The notes: generated from the sequence alone by a model not told the origin. Counted from the stretch's first letter, positions 1 to 5,812 are shown. The stretch: 8,622 nt of DNA from Actinomycetota bacterium (GCA_023489205.1 JAMDDF010000114.1:1-8622), one strand, 5' to 3'. Translations and numbers: made by a program.

Positions 1-21
1 GGTCTGCGGGGCCAATAGGCT

Positions 22-1182
22 TTGGTCATTACGTCTTCGCACACGACCTCAGCTAACGGCTCCAGGGCAGGCACGACCTCGCCGCCGAGCCCTATCTCCT
101 GGGAGCTGGCCGAGCGCACAGCCACCTGGATCGCGGCGCGCCAGCCCTGGCTGCCCCCTGGGCGTCTTTGCGTCTTGGAGGACGACTTCCAAGAACTGAC
201 TGCCCAAGCCGAGGAGCTGGTTGCAGCGGAGACCGGGCTCGCTCCCCTGAGCGGGCCAGCCCGTGCTCGGGTCACCGACAGGCCCGGTTGGGTCGCAGCC
301 AATGTCGCCTCGGCCCAGAGGCTGATGAGGCCGCTGTCCAACAAGCTGGCCGAGGCTATGGCCAAGCCGCCACCGATGCTCGGGCCAGTAGCGCTTCGCG
401 TCCCGGTGGAACTTTCGCGCAACCTGTCGGGAGCCCAGCTCGGGGTGCTCCTAGGTTGGATGTCGACCCGGGTTCTCGGCCAGTACGACCAGCTGCTTAT
501 CGAAGACGAGTCCCCCGAGGACCAGGACATCGTCTACTACGTCGGGCAGAACATAGTGGACCTGGAGGACCGCTTCAGCTTCGAGCCGCGCCAGTTCCGT
601 CTGTGGATCGCCCTGCATGAGGTCACGCACCGTCTCCAGTTCACCGGCGTAGCGTGGCTCCGGCCCCACTTCCTCGGCCTTGTCGGTTCTCTCCTCGAGG
701 GTTTTGACCCCGATCCCCGGCGCCTCCTGGACGCGCTAAAAAGGGCTGTCTCCCAAGCTCGTCAAGGTCACAACCCCTTAGAGGACGGCGGCATGTTGGT
801 GCTGTTTGCTTCGCCAGAGCAGCGCAGGGCGCTCGAGGACATAAGTAGCCTAATGAGCCTCTTGGAGGGCCACGGTGATGTTGTCATGAACCGTGCCGCC
901 TCTGGGCGCATCCCTGAAGCGGCGCACTTTGCCGAGGTGCTACGGGAGCGGCGCCAGCTCGGGGCGTTGGCTCGGCTGGTCTCCATGGTCGGCGGCCTTG
1001 ACGCCAAGCTGAAGCAGTACGAACAGGGCGAGCACTTCATAGAAGCAGTCGAGGCTGCGGGGGGGCGGGAGTTGTTCGACACTGTCTGGCGGGGGCCGGA
1101 GTGGTTGCCGACGCTTGCGGAGATCCGCGAGCCGGCCCTGTGGGTCAAGCGTTGCGCCGGGACGGCACCGGCCGGCACCTGA
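22..1182 (+). CDS. DUF2342 zinc-dependent metalloprotease-like protein (386 aa)
   Basis: The sequence shows a zincin-type motif HEVTH at residues 199-203 inside a hydrophobic helix. A second conserved motif, EGHGD (282-286), follows and probably supplies the third metal ligand. The N-terminal part (about 25-120) matches the actinobacterial DUF2342 / 'coenzyme F420 biosynthesis-associated' family, for example the ELTAQAEELVAAETGL and GPARARVTDRPGWV blocks. The family lies directly upstream of tilS in many actinobacteria (Rv3626c in M. tuberculosis), and the same order is seen here. Despite the family name, its substrate and its link to F420 are not established. No signal peptide is apparent, so it is probably cytoplasmic. 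The start is TTG at 22, four bases after an in-frame TAG (16-18); no other in-frame start precedes the conserved region. The stop is four bases before the tilS start, suggesting co-transcription. Family identity is firm; catalytic activity is inferred from the motif only. Confidence 0.88.
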   Translation: MVITSSHTTSANGSRAGTTSPPSPISWELAERTATWIAARQPWLPPGRLCVLEDDFQELTAQAEELVAAETGLAPLSGPARARVTDRPGWVAANVASAQRLMRPLSNKLAEAMAKPPPMLGPVALRVPVELSRNLSGAQLGVLLGWMSTRVLGQYDQLLIEDESPEDQDIVYYVGQNIVDLEDRFSFEPRQFRLWIALHEVTHRLQFTGVAWLRPHFLGLVGSLLEGFDPDPRRLLDALKRAVSQARQGHNPLEDGGMLVLFASPEQRRALEDISSLMSLLEGHGDVVMNRAASGRIPEAAHFAEVLRERRQLGALARLVSMVGGLDAKLKQYEQGEHFIEAVEAAGGRELFDTVWRGPEWLPTLAEIREPALWVKRCAGTAPAGT

Positions 1183-1186
1183 GTAG

Positions 1187-2290
1187 GTGAGCCAGGTCCC
1201 CGAGGCTACCCCGGCTGGGGCCAAGGCCAAGGCCAAGGCCAAGGCCGGGTCCAAGGCCGGGTCCGGGGCCGGGGCCGGGGCTGGGGCCAAGAGTGGTGAC
1301 CGGGCCCGAGGCGGGAGAAGTGCCACACTGCCTGTTGGTCCGGATGTCGATGCTCTGCTCAGCCGGTGCCAGTTCCCCCCGGCTGGCGAGGAGGTTGTTT
1401 GCGCTGTCTCAGGGGGCGCCGATTCGCTTGCGATGCTCGGGCTGGCGGTTGCGGCGGGTTGTCGCGTCCACGCGGTGCACGTCGACCACGGCCTGCGACC
1501 CGATGGCAAGCGGGAAGCCGGGCTCGTTGCTAGTGCCGCTCAGGACTTTGGTGCGAGCTTCGAGGCGGTCGTGGTATCTGTAGCACCTGGTCCCGATCTC
1601 GAAGCTCGGGCCCGGCTCGCCCGGTACGCCTGTCTTCCCGAGGGTGTCCTCGTCGGCCATACCGCCGATGACCAAGCCGAGACAGTCCTGCTCAACCTCT
1701 TGCGAGGATCGGGGGCCGATGGCCTTTCGGCCATGAGGCCAGCCGGGGGCGGTTTGCGTAGTGTGCGCCGGCCGATCTTGGCGCTCCGCCGGGTCGAGAC
1801 GGGGGCGCTGGTGCGTTCGTGGGGACTAGATGCCGTCGACGACCCTTCCAACCGAGACCACCGTTTCCGTCGCAACCGCGTCCGCCATGAGGTCCTGCCT
1901 CTACTGGCTGAGGTGGCGGGCCGAGACCCTGTGCCTTTGATCTGCCGTACGGCATCGTTGTTGGCTGAGGACGCCGACCTTCTCTCAGCGCTGGCGGCCG
2001 GGCTCGACGCGACAGATGCCAGGGCCCTTCGTGACGCGCCACGCCCTCTCGCCAAAAGGGCGCTCAGGGCATGGCTGCGCGAGGGGGAGGGCACCGAGCG
2101 CCACCCTCCCTCAGCCGGGGAGCTGGAGCGCGCGTGGGCGGTAGTGGCTGGAGAGGTCCGAGCCTGTGAGCTTGCGGGAGGGCGGCGCCTCAGCCGCCAC
2201 GGCGGGCGTCTCAGAGTCGGCAGCGCCTGGTCCAAGCGCGTTCCCGCCGGCTCGGGTAACCCCAGGGTGTCCTCTGAGAAGGCCCCCTGA
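1187..2290 (+). CDS. tilS: tRNA(Ile)-lysidine synthase TilS with low-complexity N-terminal tail (367 aa)
   Basis: TilS uses ATP and lysine to convert C34 of tRNA-Ile(CAU) to lysidine, so that it reads AUA and is charged with isoleucine. The N-type ATP pyrophosphatase P-loop is SGGADS (75-80). VHVDHGLRP (97-105), GHTADDQAET (157-166), the LLRGSGADGL block and DDPSNRDHRFRRNRVRHEVLPLL (218-240) are all hallmark TilS segments. A short helical C-terminal part follows, without an obvious extra TilS_C domain, as in short actinobacterial forms. The odd part is residues 11-36, an almost pure Lys/Ala/Gly/Ser tail encoded by hexamer repeats; homologous sequence begins only near residue 53. GTG at 1187 is the only standard start before the P-loop. 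The C-terminus runs into a 13-bp tandem repeat that contributes the last codons and the stop. The N-terminal tail is basic and could touch tRNA, but that is speculation. Confidence 0.95.
   Translation: MSQVPEATPAGAKAKAKAKAGSKAGSGAGAGAGAKSGDRARGGRSATLPVGPDVDALLSRCQFPPAGEEVVCAVSGGADSLAMLGLAVAAGCRVHAVHVDHGLRPDGKREAGLVASAAQDFGASFEAVVVSVAPGPDLEARARLARYACLPEGVLVGHTADDQAETVLLNLLRGSGADGLSAMRPAGGGLRSVRRPILALRRVETGALVRSWGLDAVDDPSNRDHRFRRNRVRHEVLPLLAEVAGRDPVPLICRTASLLAEDADLLSALAAGLDATDARALRDAPRPLAKRALRAWLREGEGTERHPPSAGELERAWAVVAGEVRACELAGGRRLSRHGGRLRVGSAWSKRVPAGSGNPRVSSEKAP
1217..1288 (+). repeat. Hexanucleotide repeat, 12 units, coding in tilS
   Basis: Twelve consecutive 6-bp units run in register: GGGGCC, then AAGGCC four times, GGGTCC, AAGGCC, GGGTCC, GGGGCC twice, GGGGCT, GGGGCC. 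Each unit encodes two residues, giving Gly-Ala, Lys-Ala or Gly-Ser pairs. Unit-length gain or loss would keep the tilS frame. Four adjacent AAGGCC units are identical, as expected from slipped-strand expansion. Confidence 0.95.
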
Positions 2291-2339
2291 GAAGGCACCT
2301 TGAGAAGGCCCCCTGGTAAGGCCACCTGGTAATGGTTGC
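2275..2339 (+). repeat. 13-bp imperfect tandem repeat across the tilS stop codon
   Basis: Units begin at 2275, 2288, 2301, 2314 and 2327. The first and third are identical (TGAGAAGGCCCCC), the second and fourth are variants, and the fifth matches only at its start (TGGTAA). Because 13 is not a multiple of three, the second unit puts its TGA in the tilS frame and ends the protein at 2288-2290. The rest fills most of the tilS-hpt gap. Confidence 0.9.
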
Positions 2340-2380
2340 GCGTCGCGCTCGGAGGGAGCGCTCGATTAGGTTGCTGGTCC

Positions 2381-2980
2381 ATGGTTGAGGGCGTCGGGGA
2401 CGCTGGTTTGGCGGCTGTCGATGGAGGCGGGTGGGACGAGGCCTCGGACCCCGAGCTCGGGGAGGTAGTCCTCACCGGGGAGGAGATCCGACGTCGTACG
2501 GCGGAGCTGGGGGCACGAATAACGGCTGACTATGCGGGCCGGCCACCGCTTTTAGTTGGCGTGCTGAAGGGCGCCTTCGTGTTCATGGGGGACCTGGCGC
2601 GCTCGATAGCGCTGCCAGTCGAGTTCGACTTCATGGCCATCTCCTCCTACGGGAGCAGCACTAGGACGAGCGGGGTCGTGCGGATCGTGAAGGACCTCGA
2701 CACCGACCTGGCGCAGCGTCACGTCCTCGTGGTGGAAGACATCGTCGACTCGGGCCTCACGCTCGCTTTTTTGCTCCGCAACCTGGCCGCTCGGAACCCC
2801 GCAAGCCTCTCAGTATGTGCGTTGTTGGTGAAAGGTTCGCAGGCAACCGTGCCTGAGCTCGCCTACGTCGGCTTCCGGATACCTGACTGCTTTGTGGTCG
2901 GCTACGGTCTGGACGTCGCGGAGCGCTACCGCAACCTGGCGTGCCTGCGCCGTTACATAGGCCCTCTCGCTCAGGACTGA
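2381..2980 (+). CDS. hpt: Hypoxanthine(-guanine) phosphoribosyltransferase (199 aa)
   Basis: This purine-salvage enzyme joins hypoxanthine or guanine to PRPP, giving IMP or GMP and pyrophosphate. The PRPP-binding motif is VEDIVDSG (118-125), with the two acidic residues and the small loop. The pyrophosphate loop LKG is at 62-64, the flexible-loop SYG at 89-91, and the base-binding end [14 protein letters not shown] at 173-186, all diagnostic of bacterial Hpt. The homologous region starts near residue 28, preceded by an Ala/Gly/Asp-rich extension. ATG at 2381 is preferred, with AGG ten bases upstream. A TTG at 2336 is also in frame and would add 15 residues, but it begins within the 13-bp repeat. 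The gene follows tilS as in mycobacteria. In many actinobacteria the next gene is ftsH, but here folE follows. Confidence 0.94.
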   Translation: MVEGVGDAGLAAVDGGGWDEASDPELGEVVLTGEEIRRRTAELGARITADYAGRPPLLVGVLKGAFVFMGDLARSIALPVEFDFMAISSYGSSTRTSGVVRIVKDLDTDLAQRHVLVVEDIVDSGLTLAFLLRNLAARNPASLSVCALLVKGSQATVPELAYVGFRIPDCFVVGYGLDVAERYRNLACLRRYIGPLAQD

Positions 2981-3057
2981 CATCGGGGGACAGGACCGGG
3001 CTACGTCGAGCGGTTTTGTGGGCCCTAAGAAGGCGAGCCTCGGATAGCTTGTCGCCC

Positions 3058-3771
3058 GTGCCAGCAAGTACCGGACGTATCGACGCAAGCGACTTGGCCC
3101 CCGAGGCGACTACTTCAAAAGGGGCCCTGTCCAATGCGGCCCTGTCCAATGGCTCCGGCGAGGAAGGTCGAACAGCTGGGAGGCCTGTGCCGGTAGCCCA
3201 TGCGGTGGACGCGGCGCGAGTCGCTGCGGCTGTGCGTGAGATCCTTTTGGCGGTGGGCGAGGACCCAGACCGAGACGGGCTGCGCGATACGCCCGAGCGC
3301 GTGGCCCGGATGTACGCAGAGATCTTCTCGGGACTGCGCGAGGACCCTGGCAAGCACCTTTCGGTGACCTTTGAGGCCGACCATGACGAGGTCGTGCTTG
3401 TCAGGGACATCGACCTCTACAGCTTGTGCGAGCACCATCTCGTGCCCTGGTTTGGGAAGGCGCACGTGGCCTACATCCCCGGTGAGGACGGCAGGGTCAC
3501 TGGGCTCTCCAAGCTGGCACGCCTGGTCGAGGGCTACGCAAGGCGTCCTCAGGTACAAGAGCGGCTTACCTCTCAGGTTGCTGACACACTGGTCAGGGTG
3601 CTTGACCCTCGGGGCGTCCTGGTCGTTGTGGAGGCCGAGCACCTGTGCATGTCGATGCGCGGCGTGCGTAAGCCGGGCGCTGTCACGGTGACCTCGGCTG
3701 TGCGCGGCCACTTCCTCACTAGCGCCGCCGCTCGCGCTGAGGTCCTTTCGCTTATAGGCCGGGGCCGGTAG
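3058..3771 (+). CDS. folE: GTP cyclohydrolase I FolE (start uncertain)
   Basis: FolE opens GTP to 7,8-dihydroneopterin triphosphate and formate, the first step of folate synthesis. Numbered from GTG 3058, the zinc site is Cys124 and His127 (in [10 protein letters not shown]) and Cys197 (in [16 protein letters not shown]). The blocks [35 protein letters not shown] and the C-terminal VTSAVRG are standard. The catalytic domain begins at about residue 50, so the first 45-50 residues are non-conserved. This extension contains a 15-bp direct repeat that is in frame. Possible starts are GTG 2941 (overlapping hpt by 40 bp), TTG 3016, TTG 3049, GTG 3058 and GTG 3187. The last has GGGAGG only three bases upstream and would give a 194-residue protein of normal family length. 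The 3' end converges on the minus-strand gene 20 bp away and carries one arm of an inverted repeat. Function is sure, start is not. Confidence 0.93.
   Translation: MPASTGRIDASDLAPEATTSKGALSNAALSNGSGEEGRTAGRPVPVAHAVDAARVAAAVREILLAVGEDPDRDGLRDTPERVARMYAEIFSGLREDPGKHLSVTFEADHDEVVLVRDIDLYSLCEHHLVPWFGKAHVAYIPGEDGRVTGLSKLARLVEGYARRPQVQERLTSQVADTLVRVLDPRGVLVVVEAEHLCMSMRGVRKPGAVTVTSAVRGHFLTSAAARAEVLSLIGRGR
3123..3152 (+). repeat. 15-bp direct tandem repeat in the folE 5' extension
   Basis: Two adjacent copies of GGCCCTGTCCAATG(C/G), identical in 14 of 15 bases. Read in the folE frame they give the repeated residues [10 protein letters not shown]. The period of five codons keeps the frame, mildly supporting translation of this region. 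Confidence 0.85.
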
Positions 3772-3799
3772 GCCGTTGCTCGGCCGCAACCTCAGCGCG
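3733..3799. terminator. 11-bp perfect inverted repeat bracketing convergent gene ends
   Basis: CGCGCTGAGGT at 3733-3743 is perfectly complementary to ACCTCAGCGCG at 3789-3799, with 45 bases between. Within the loop, GGCCG (3771-3775) can pair with CGGCC (3781-3785) around TTGCT. Alternatively GTTGC (3775-3779) can pair with GCAAC (3786-3790). The arms lie in the last codons of folE on one strand and span the stop of the minus-strand gene on the other, so either transcript could fold. There is no U-tract, so a role as bidirectional terminator or RNA-stabilising structure is inference. Confidence 0.5.
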
Positions 3800-4277
3800 T
3801 CCGCATGAAGTGCCCGACGAAGTAGATGGCCCCTCCGCTGAGTACACCTACTACCCCGGCGCGGTAGAGCCAGGTCCCGACCTGTTCGTATAGTTCAGGC
3901 TCGAGTACCTGGCCGGGCCCGAAAAAGCGCCTCCGCCAGTGGGCGCCAAAACCAGCGAAGAGGCACACGGTGCCGTAGCCGCATATCGCCTCGCCTGTGC
4001 CTGCGTGGATGTATCCCATTGCCCACCATGTCGTGTACGCGAGGCTCGCCATCTTGACCAAGGCCCAGGAGCGGGTCACCCCCACCCGCCATTGCCGCCG
4101 AGGCCGCCGCCGCGCTGACGGGGCAGGACCGGTTGGGGCAGGACCGGTTGGGGCAGGACGGGGCTCAATGCGCGACGAAGTCACAGCACTCGCGCGTGCA
4201 CGCTCCTCGGCTGCCCACCACCCCTCGAGGGAGAGGTCACGCGCACCAGGGCCCTCGCACGGGCGGTCTGCCACCAA
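3792..4277 (-). CDS. Small membrane protein of unknown function, antisense to the operon (up to 161 aa)
   Basis: I do not recognise this family. The C-terminal 95 residues look like a genuine small membrane protein. Numbered from TTG 4277, hydrophobic stretches lie at about 71-91, 97-113 and 138-156. A cluster of positive charge (HWRRR, 113-117) follows the second, suggesting two or three helices. GC-rich third codon positions support coding. The N-terminal 66 residues are charged and proline-rich and include a PAPTG repeat made by a 15-bp tandem repeat. They may be a cytoplasmic tail or may not be translated. Starts in frame are TTG 4277, GTG 4274, GTG 4184, GTG 4085 and GTG 4079; none has a strong ribosome site. 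It is the only minus-strand gene here, convergent with folE and divergent from folP. The competing plus-strand frame is arginine/histidine-rich and resembles no known protein. Confidence 0.62.
   Translation of the reverse strand: MVADRPCEGPGARDLSLEGWWAAEERARASAVTSSRIEPRPAPTGPAPTGPAPSARRRPRRQWRVGVTRSWALVKMASLAYTTWWAMGYIHAGTGEAICGYGTVCLFAGFGAHWRRRFFGPGQVLEPELYEQVGTWLYRAGVVGVLSGGAIYFVGHFMRTR
4120..4160. repeat. 15-bp tandem repeat, about 2.7 copies
   Basis: GGGGCAGGACCGGTT occurs twice without interruption (4120-4134, 4135-4149), followed by the first ten bases of a third copy. On the minus strand it encodes PAPTG repeats in the N-terminal tail of the antisense membrane protein, again with a period of five codons. 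Confidence 0.92.
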
Positions 4278-4412
4278 GTTTGGGTCGTCAGGCCCGCGGG
4301 TTGGGTTTAGCCCGAAGTTGGCTTGGGTGTGTCTTTTAGGTCACAGACCTGGCTTGCAGGGGGAGGAGGCGGCCGCCCACGCTTAGGCAGGCCTATAGGC
4401 TGACGGATTGGC
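4278..4412. promoter_or_regulatory. Divergent intergenic region upstream of folP with two short palindromes
   Basis: This 135-bp gap separates the minus-strand gene from folP, and is about 330 bp if that gene starts at 4079. It should hold the promoters for both, since folP cannot be read from folE without crossing the antisense gene. Two perfect inverted repeats are visible: AGGTC-ACA-GACCT (4338-4350) and the 10-bp palindrome GCCTATAGGC (4391-4400). The second ends 12 bases before the folP ATG, and its TATAGG/TAGGCT could serve as a -10 box for a nearly leaderless transcript. I see no convincing -35/-10 pair. Regulatory function is inferred from position. Confidence 0.4.
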
Positions 4413-5273
4413 ATGACGCTGCTGATGGGCGTGCTCAATGTGACTCCCGACTCGTTTTACGATGGCGGGCGTTGGTACGACCCAGGTGCCGCCGTCGAGC
4501 GTGGCCTTGAGATGGAGCGCGAGGGCGCAGACGTGATCGATGTTGGGGGGGAATCGACTCGTCCTGGCGCCTCGCCGGTTGTCGAGCCAGAGGAGCTTCG
4601 CCGCGTAGTGCCGGTCGTGCGTGCCTTGGCAGGCATGCTCCAGGCCCGGACGAGGCTGTCGGTCGACACGCGAAGCGCGTTGGTGGCCGAAGCGGCCATC
4701 GAGGCGGGCGCAACGATCATAAATGACGTTTCTGCATCTCTGTGGCCGGTGGCAGCCAACAGAGGTGTCGGGTGGGTGGCAATGCACATGAAAGGCGAGC
4801 CGTCCGACATGATGTCGCGTGCCCAATATGGTGACGTGGTAGGCGAGGTCGGCTCCTACTTGGCCCAACGGGCGGAGCGAGCTGCGGCTGGAGGGGTGAA
4901 GGAGATCTGGGTCGACCCCGGGATCGGCTTTGCCAAGACGACTGCTCACAACCTCGCTTTGTTGGGCCGTCTTAACGAGCTCGTTGCCGCCGGGTGGCCA
5001 GTAGCCGTCGGCGTCTCTCGCAAGCGTTTCACCGGGGCTGTGGCCGGCGGCAGCGAGGGTGTGCCGGTGCCGGCCGAAGACCGCTTGGAGGCTTCGCTCG
5101 CCGGCGCGGTGTGGGCGACGGCCTGTGGGGCCTCGATGGTGCGTGTCCACGATGTGAAGCCGACGGCCGACGCGATCAGGCTCGTCACGAACGCTTTTCG
5201 TGCGGCCGGGCGTGCTCAGTTGCGGCCGTGGGCTCAAAAGGGGCCGTGGGCTCAAAAGGAGCAGCTTCGGTGA
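4413..5273 (+). CDS. folP: Dihydropteroate synthase (286 aa)
   Basis: FolP condenses 6-hydroxymethyl-dihydropterin pyrophosphate with p-aminobenzoate to dihydropteroate and is the sulfonamide target. TIM-barrel signature segments are visible in order: MGVLNVTPDSFYDGG (5-19), DVGGESTRPGA (43-53), SVDTRSA (83-89), IINDVSA (102-108), MHMKGEPSDMM (124-134), WVDPGIGFAKT (166-176), VGVSRKRF (199-206) and the closing MVRVHDV (242-248). In loop 1 the common Ser of DSFSDGG is Tyr here. ATG 4413 places the protein start only four residues before the barrel, so there is no N-terminal extension. The last residues, PWAQKGPWAQKEQLR, come from an 18-bp duplication and lie outside the fold. The stop overlaps the next start by four bases (GTGA), so translation is likely coupled. 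This gene appears to open the downstream operon. Confidence 0.96.
   Translation: MTLLMGVLNVTPDSFYDGGRWYDPGAAVERGLEMEREGADVIDVGGESTRPGASPVVEPEELRRVVPVVRALAGMLQARTRLSVDTRSALVAEAAIEAGATIINDVSASLWPVAANRGVGWVAMHMKGEPSDMMSRAQYGDVVGEVGSYLAQRAERAAAGGVKEIWVDPGIGFAKTTAHNLALLGRLNELVAAGWPVAVGVSRKRFTGAVAGGSEGVPVPAEDRLEASLAGAVWATACGASMVRVHDVKPTADAIRLVTNAFRAAGRAQLRPWAQKGPWAQKEQLR
5224..5259 (+). repeat. 18-bp perfect tandem duplication at the folP 3' end
   Basis: Two identical 18-bp copies occupy 5224-5241 and 5242-5259 (GGCCGTGGGCTCAAAAGG). They encode PWAQKG-PWAQKE at the folP C-terminus. The period is six codons, and the purine-rich end of each copy is the core of a ribosome-binding sequence. Confidence 0.95.
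5256..5261 (+). promoter_or_regulatory. Ribosome-binding site AAGGAG for the gene at 5270
   Basis: AAGGAG lies eight bases before GTG 5270 and is the best Shine-Dalgarno match at any junction in the window. It decides this start against much longer upstream readings of the same frame inside folP. It is formed by the last bases of the second 18-bp repeat copy plus AG. Confidence 0.8.
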
Positions 5274-5812
5274 GTGGCAAGTGGGCGGCGGGTATAAAGC
5301 CGAGGTTGTTCACCTGGGTTATCAAGGACAAGCTCGCCGTTTGCGAGCGGCCCGGAGGTTATGCCCGCAACCACCGGCCGGTGCGCCGTCACGAAGAGAT
5401 CCTTTGGATAAAGTGCCAGGGTTTTACTAGGGTCGTGTCACTGCTTGTTTCGCCGCACAACCTCCATGCCTACGACGAAGAAAACCTTACGTGGTCACAC
5501 CTGCCTTTTGGCCCGACCGACAGCCCAGGGATGCTGCTACCTGAGCTGTACGAGCAACTGTCTGCTTGGCTGCGTAGCGGGGAACGCATAGTCATGCACC
5601 AAGAGCAGGTGGACGACCGGCTTATGGGCGTCGTCGCTGGGTACCTCTGCTGGAGCGGTTTGATACCCGAAGGCGCCCAGACCATCGCGGTCGTGGAGAG
5701 GCTCTTCGGCCGCCAGATGGGCACCGAGGGTCGTGAGCTCGTTGCCGCTGTGCTGGAGGCGCACCTAAGCCAGCGGGCCTACGAGCCGGTCCCTAGCGCA
5801 ACTGGTGGCTGA
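5270..5812 (+). CDS. Tyrosine/dual-specificity phosphatase-like protein lacking the catalytic cysteine (180 aa)
   Basis: No named gene is recognised, but the layout resembles small PTP/DSP-fold phosphatases. It opens with LFTWVIKDKLAVCERPGGY (13-31). Next come a helix HEEILWIKCQGFTRVVSLL (41-59), a strand-loop ending in WSHLPFGPTDSP (75-86) with Asp84 where a general acid is expected, and helix LPELYEQLSAWL. The position of the phosphate loop follows: IVMHQEQVDDRLMGVVAGYL (107-126). Aligned to the HC-x5-R signature this reads HQ-x5-R: His110 and Arg117 are kept, and the nucleophile Cys is Gln111. A cysteine-based phosphatase reaction is therefore impossible; a binding or regulatory role, or a different chemistry, is possible. 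The start is GTG 5270, overlapping the folP stop, with AAGGAG upstream. The stop overlaps folB-folK by eight bases. The fold assignment is my pattern reading, not a search result. Confidence 0.85.
   Translation: MSGKWAAGIKPRLFTWVIKDKLAVCERPGGYARNHRPVRRHEEILWIKCQGFTRVVSLLVSPHNLHAYDEENLTWSHLPFGPTDSPGMLLPELYEQLSAWLRSGERIVMHQEQVDDRLMGVVAGYLCWSGLIPEGAQTIAVVERLFGRQMGTEGRELVAAVLEAHLSQRAYEPVPSATGG

Noticed and set aside
1..56. Possible C-terminus of an upstream gene, ending at TAG 16-18 in frame 1 or at TAA 54-56 in frame 3.
   Set aside because: Too few codons to identify a protein or choose between frames, although dacB would be expected here from M. tuberculosis order.
1540..2475. Long minus-strand open frame (311 codons) opposite tilS and the hpt start.
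   Set aside because: Ser/Arg/Pro-rich translation typical of antisense frames in GC-rich genes; the plus strand encodes clear TilS and Hpt motifs over the same bases.
3997..4386. Plus-strand open frame of 129 codons between folE and folP.
   Set aside because: Arg/His/Ala-rich with no domain or ribosome site; the minus-strand frame over the same bases has coherent membrane segments.
4994..5269. Upstream extension of the pseudo-phosphatase frame into folP.
   Set aside because: AAGGAG eight bases before GTG 5270 fixes the start, and the upstream part is a shadow of FolP.
3866..5580. Shared residues PELYEQ-(V/L)-x-x-WL in the antisense membrane protein and in the pseudo-phosphatase.
   Set aside because: About a dozen residues of helix-like sequence in otherwise unlike proteins on opposite strands; most likely coincidence.
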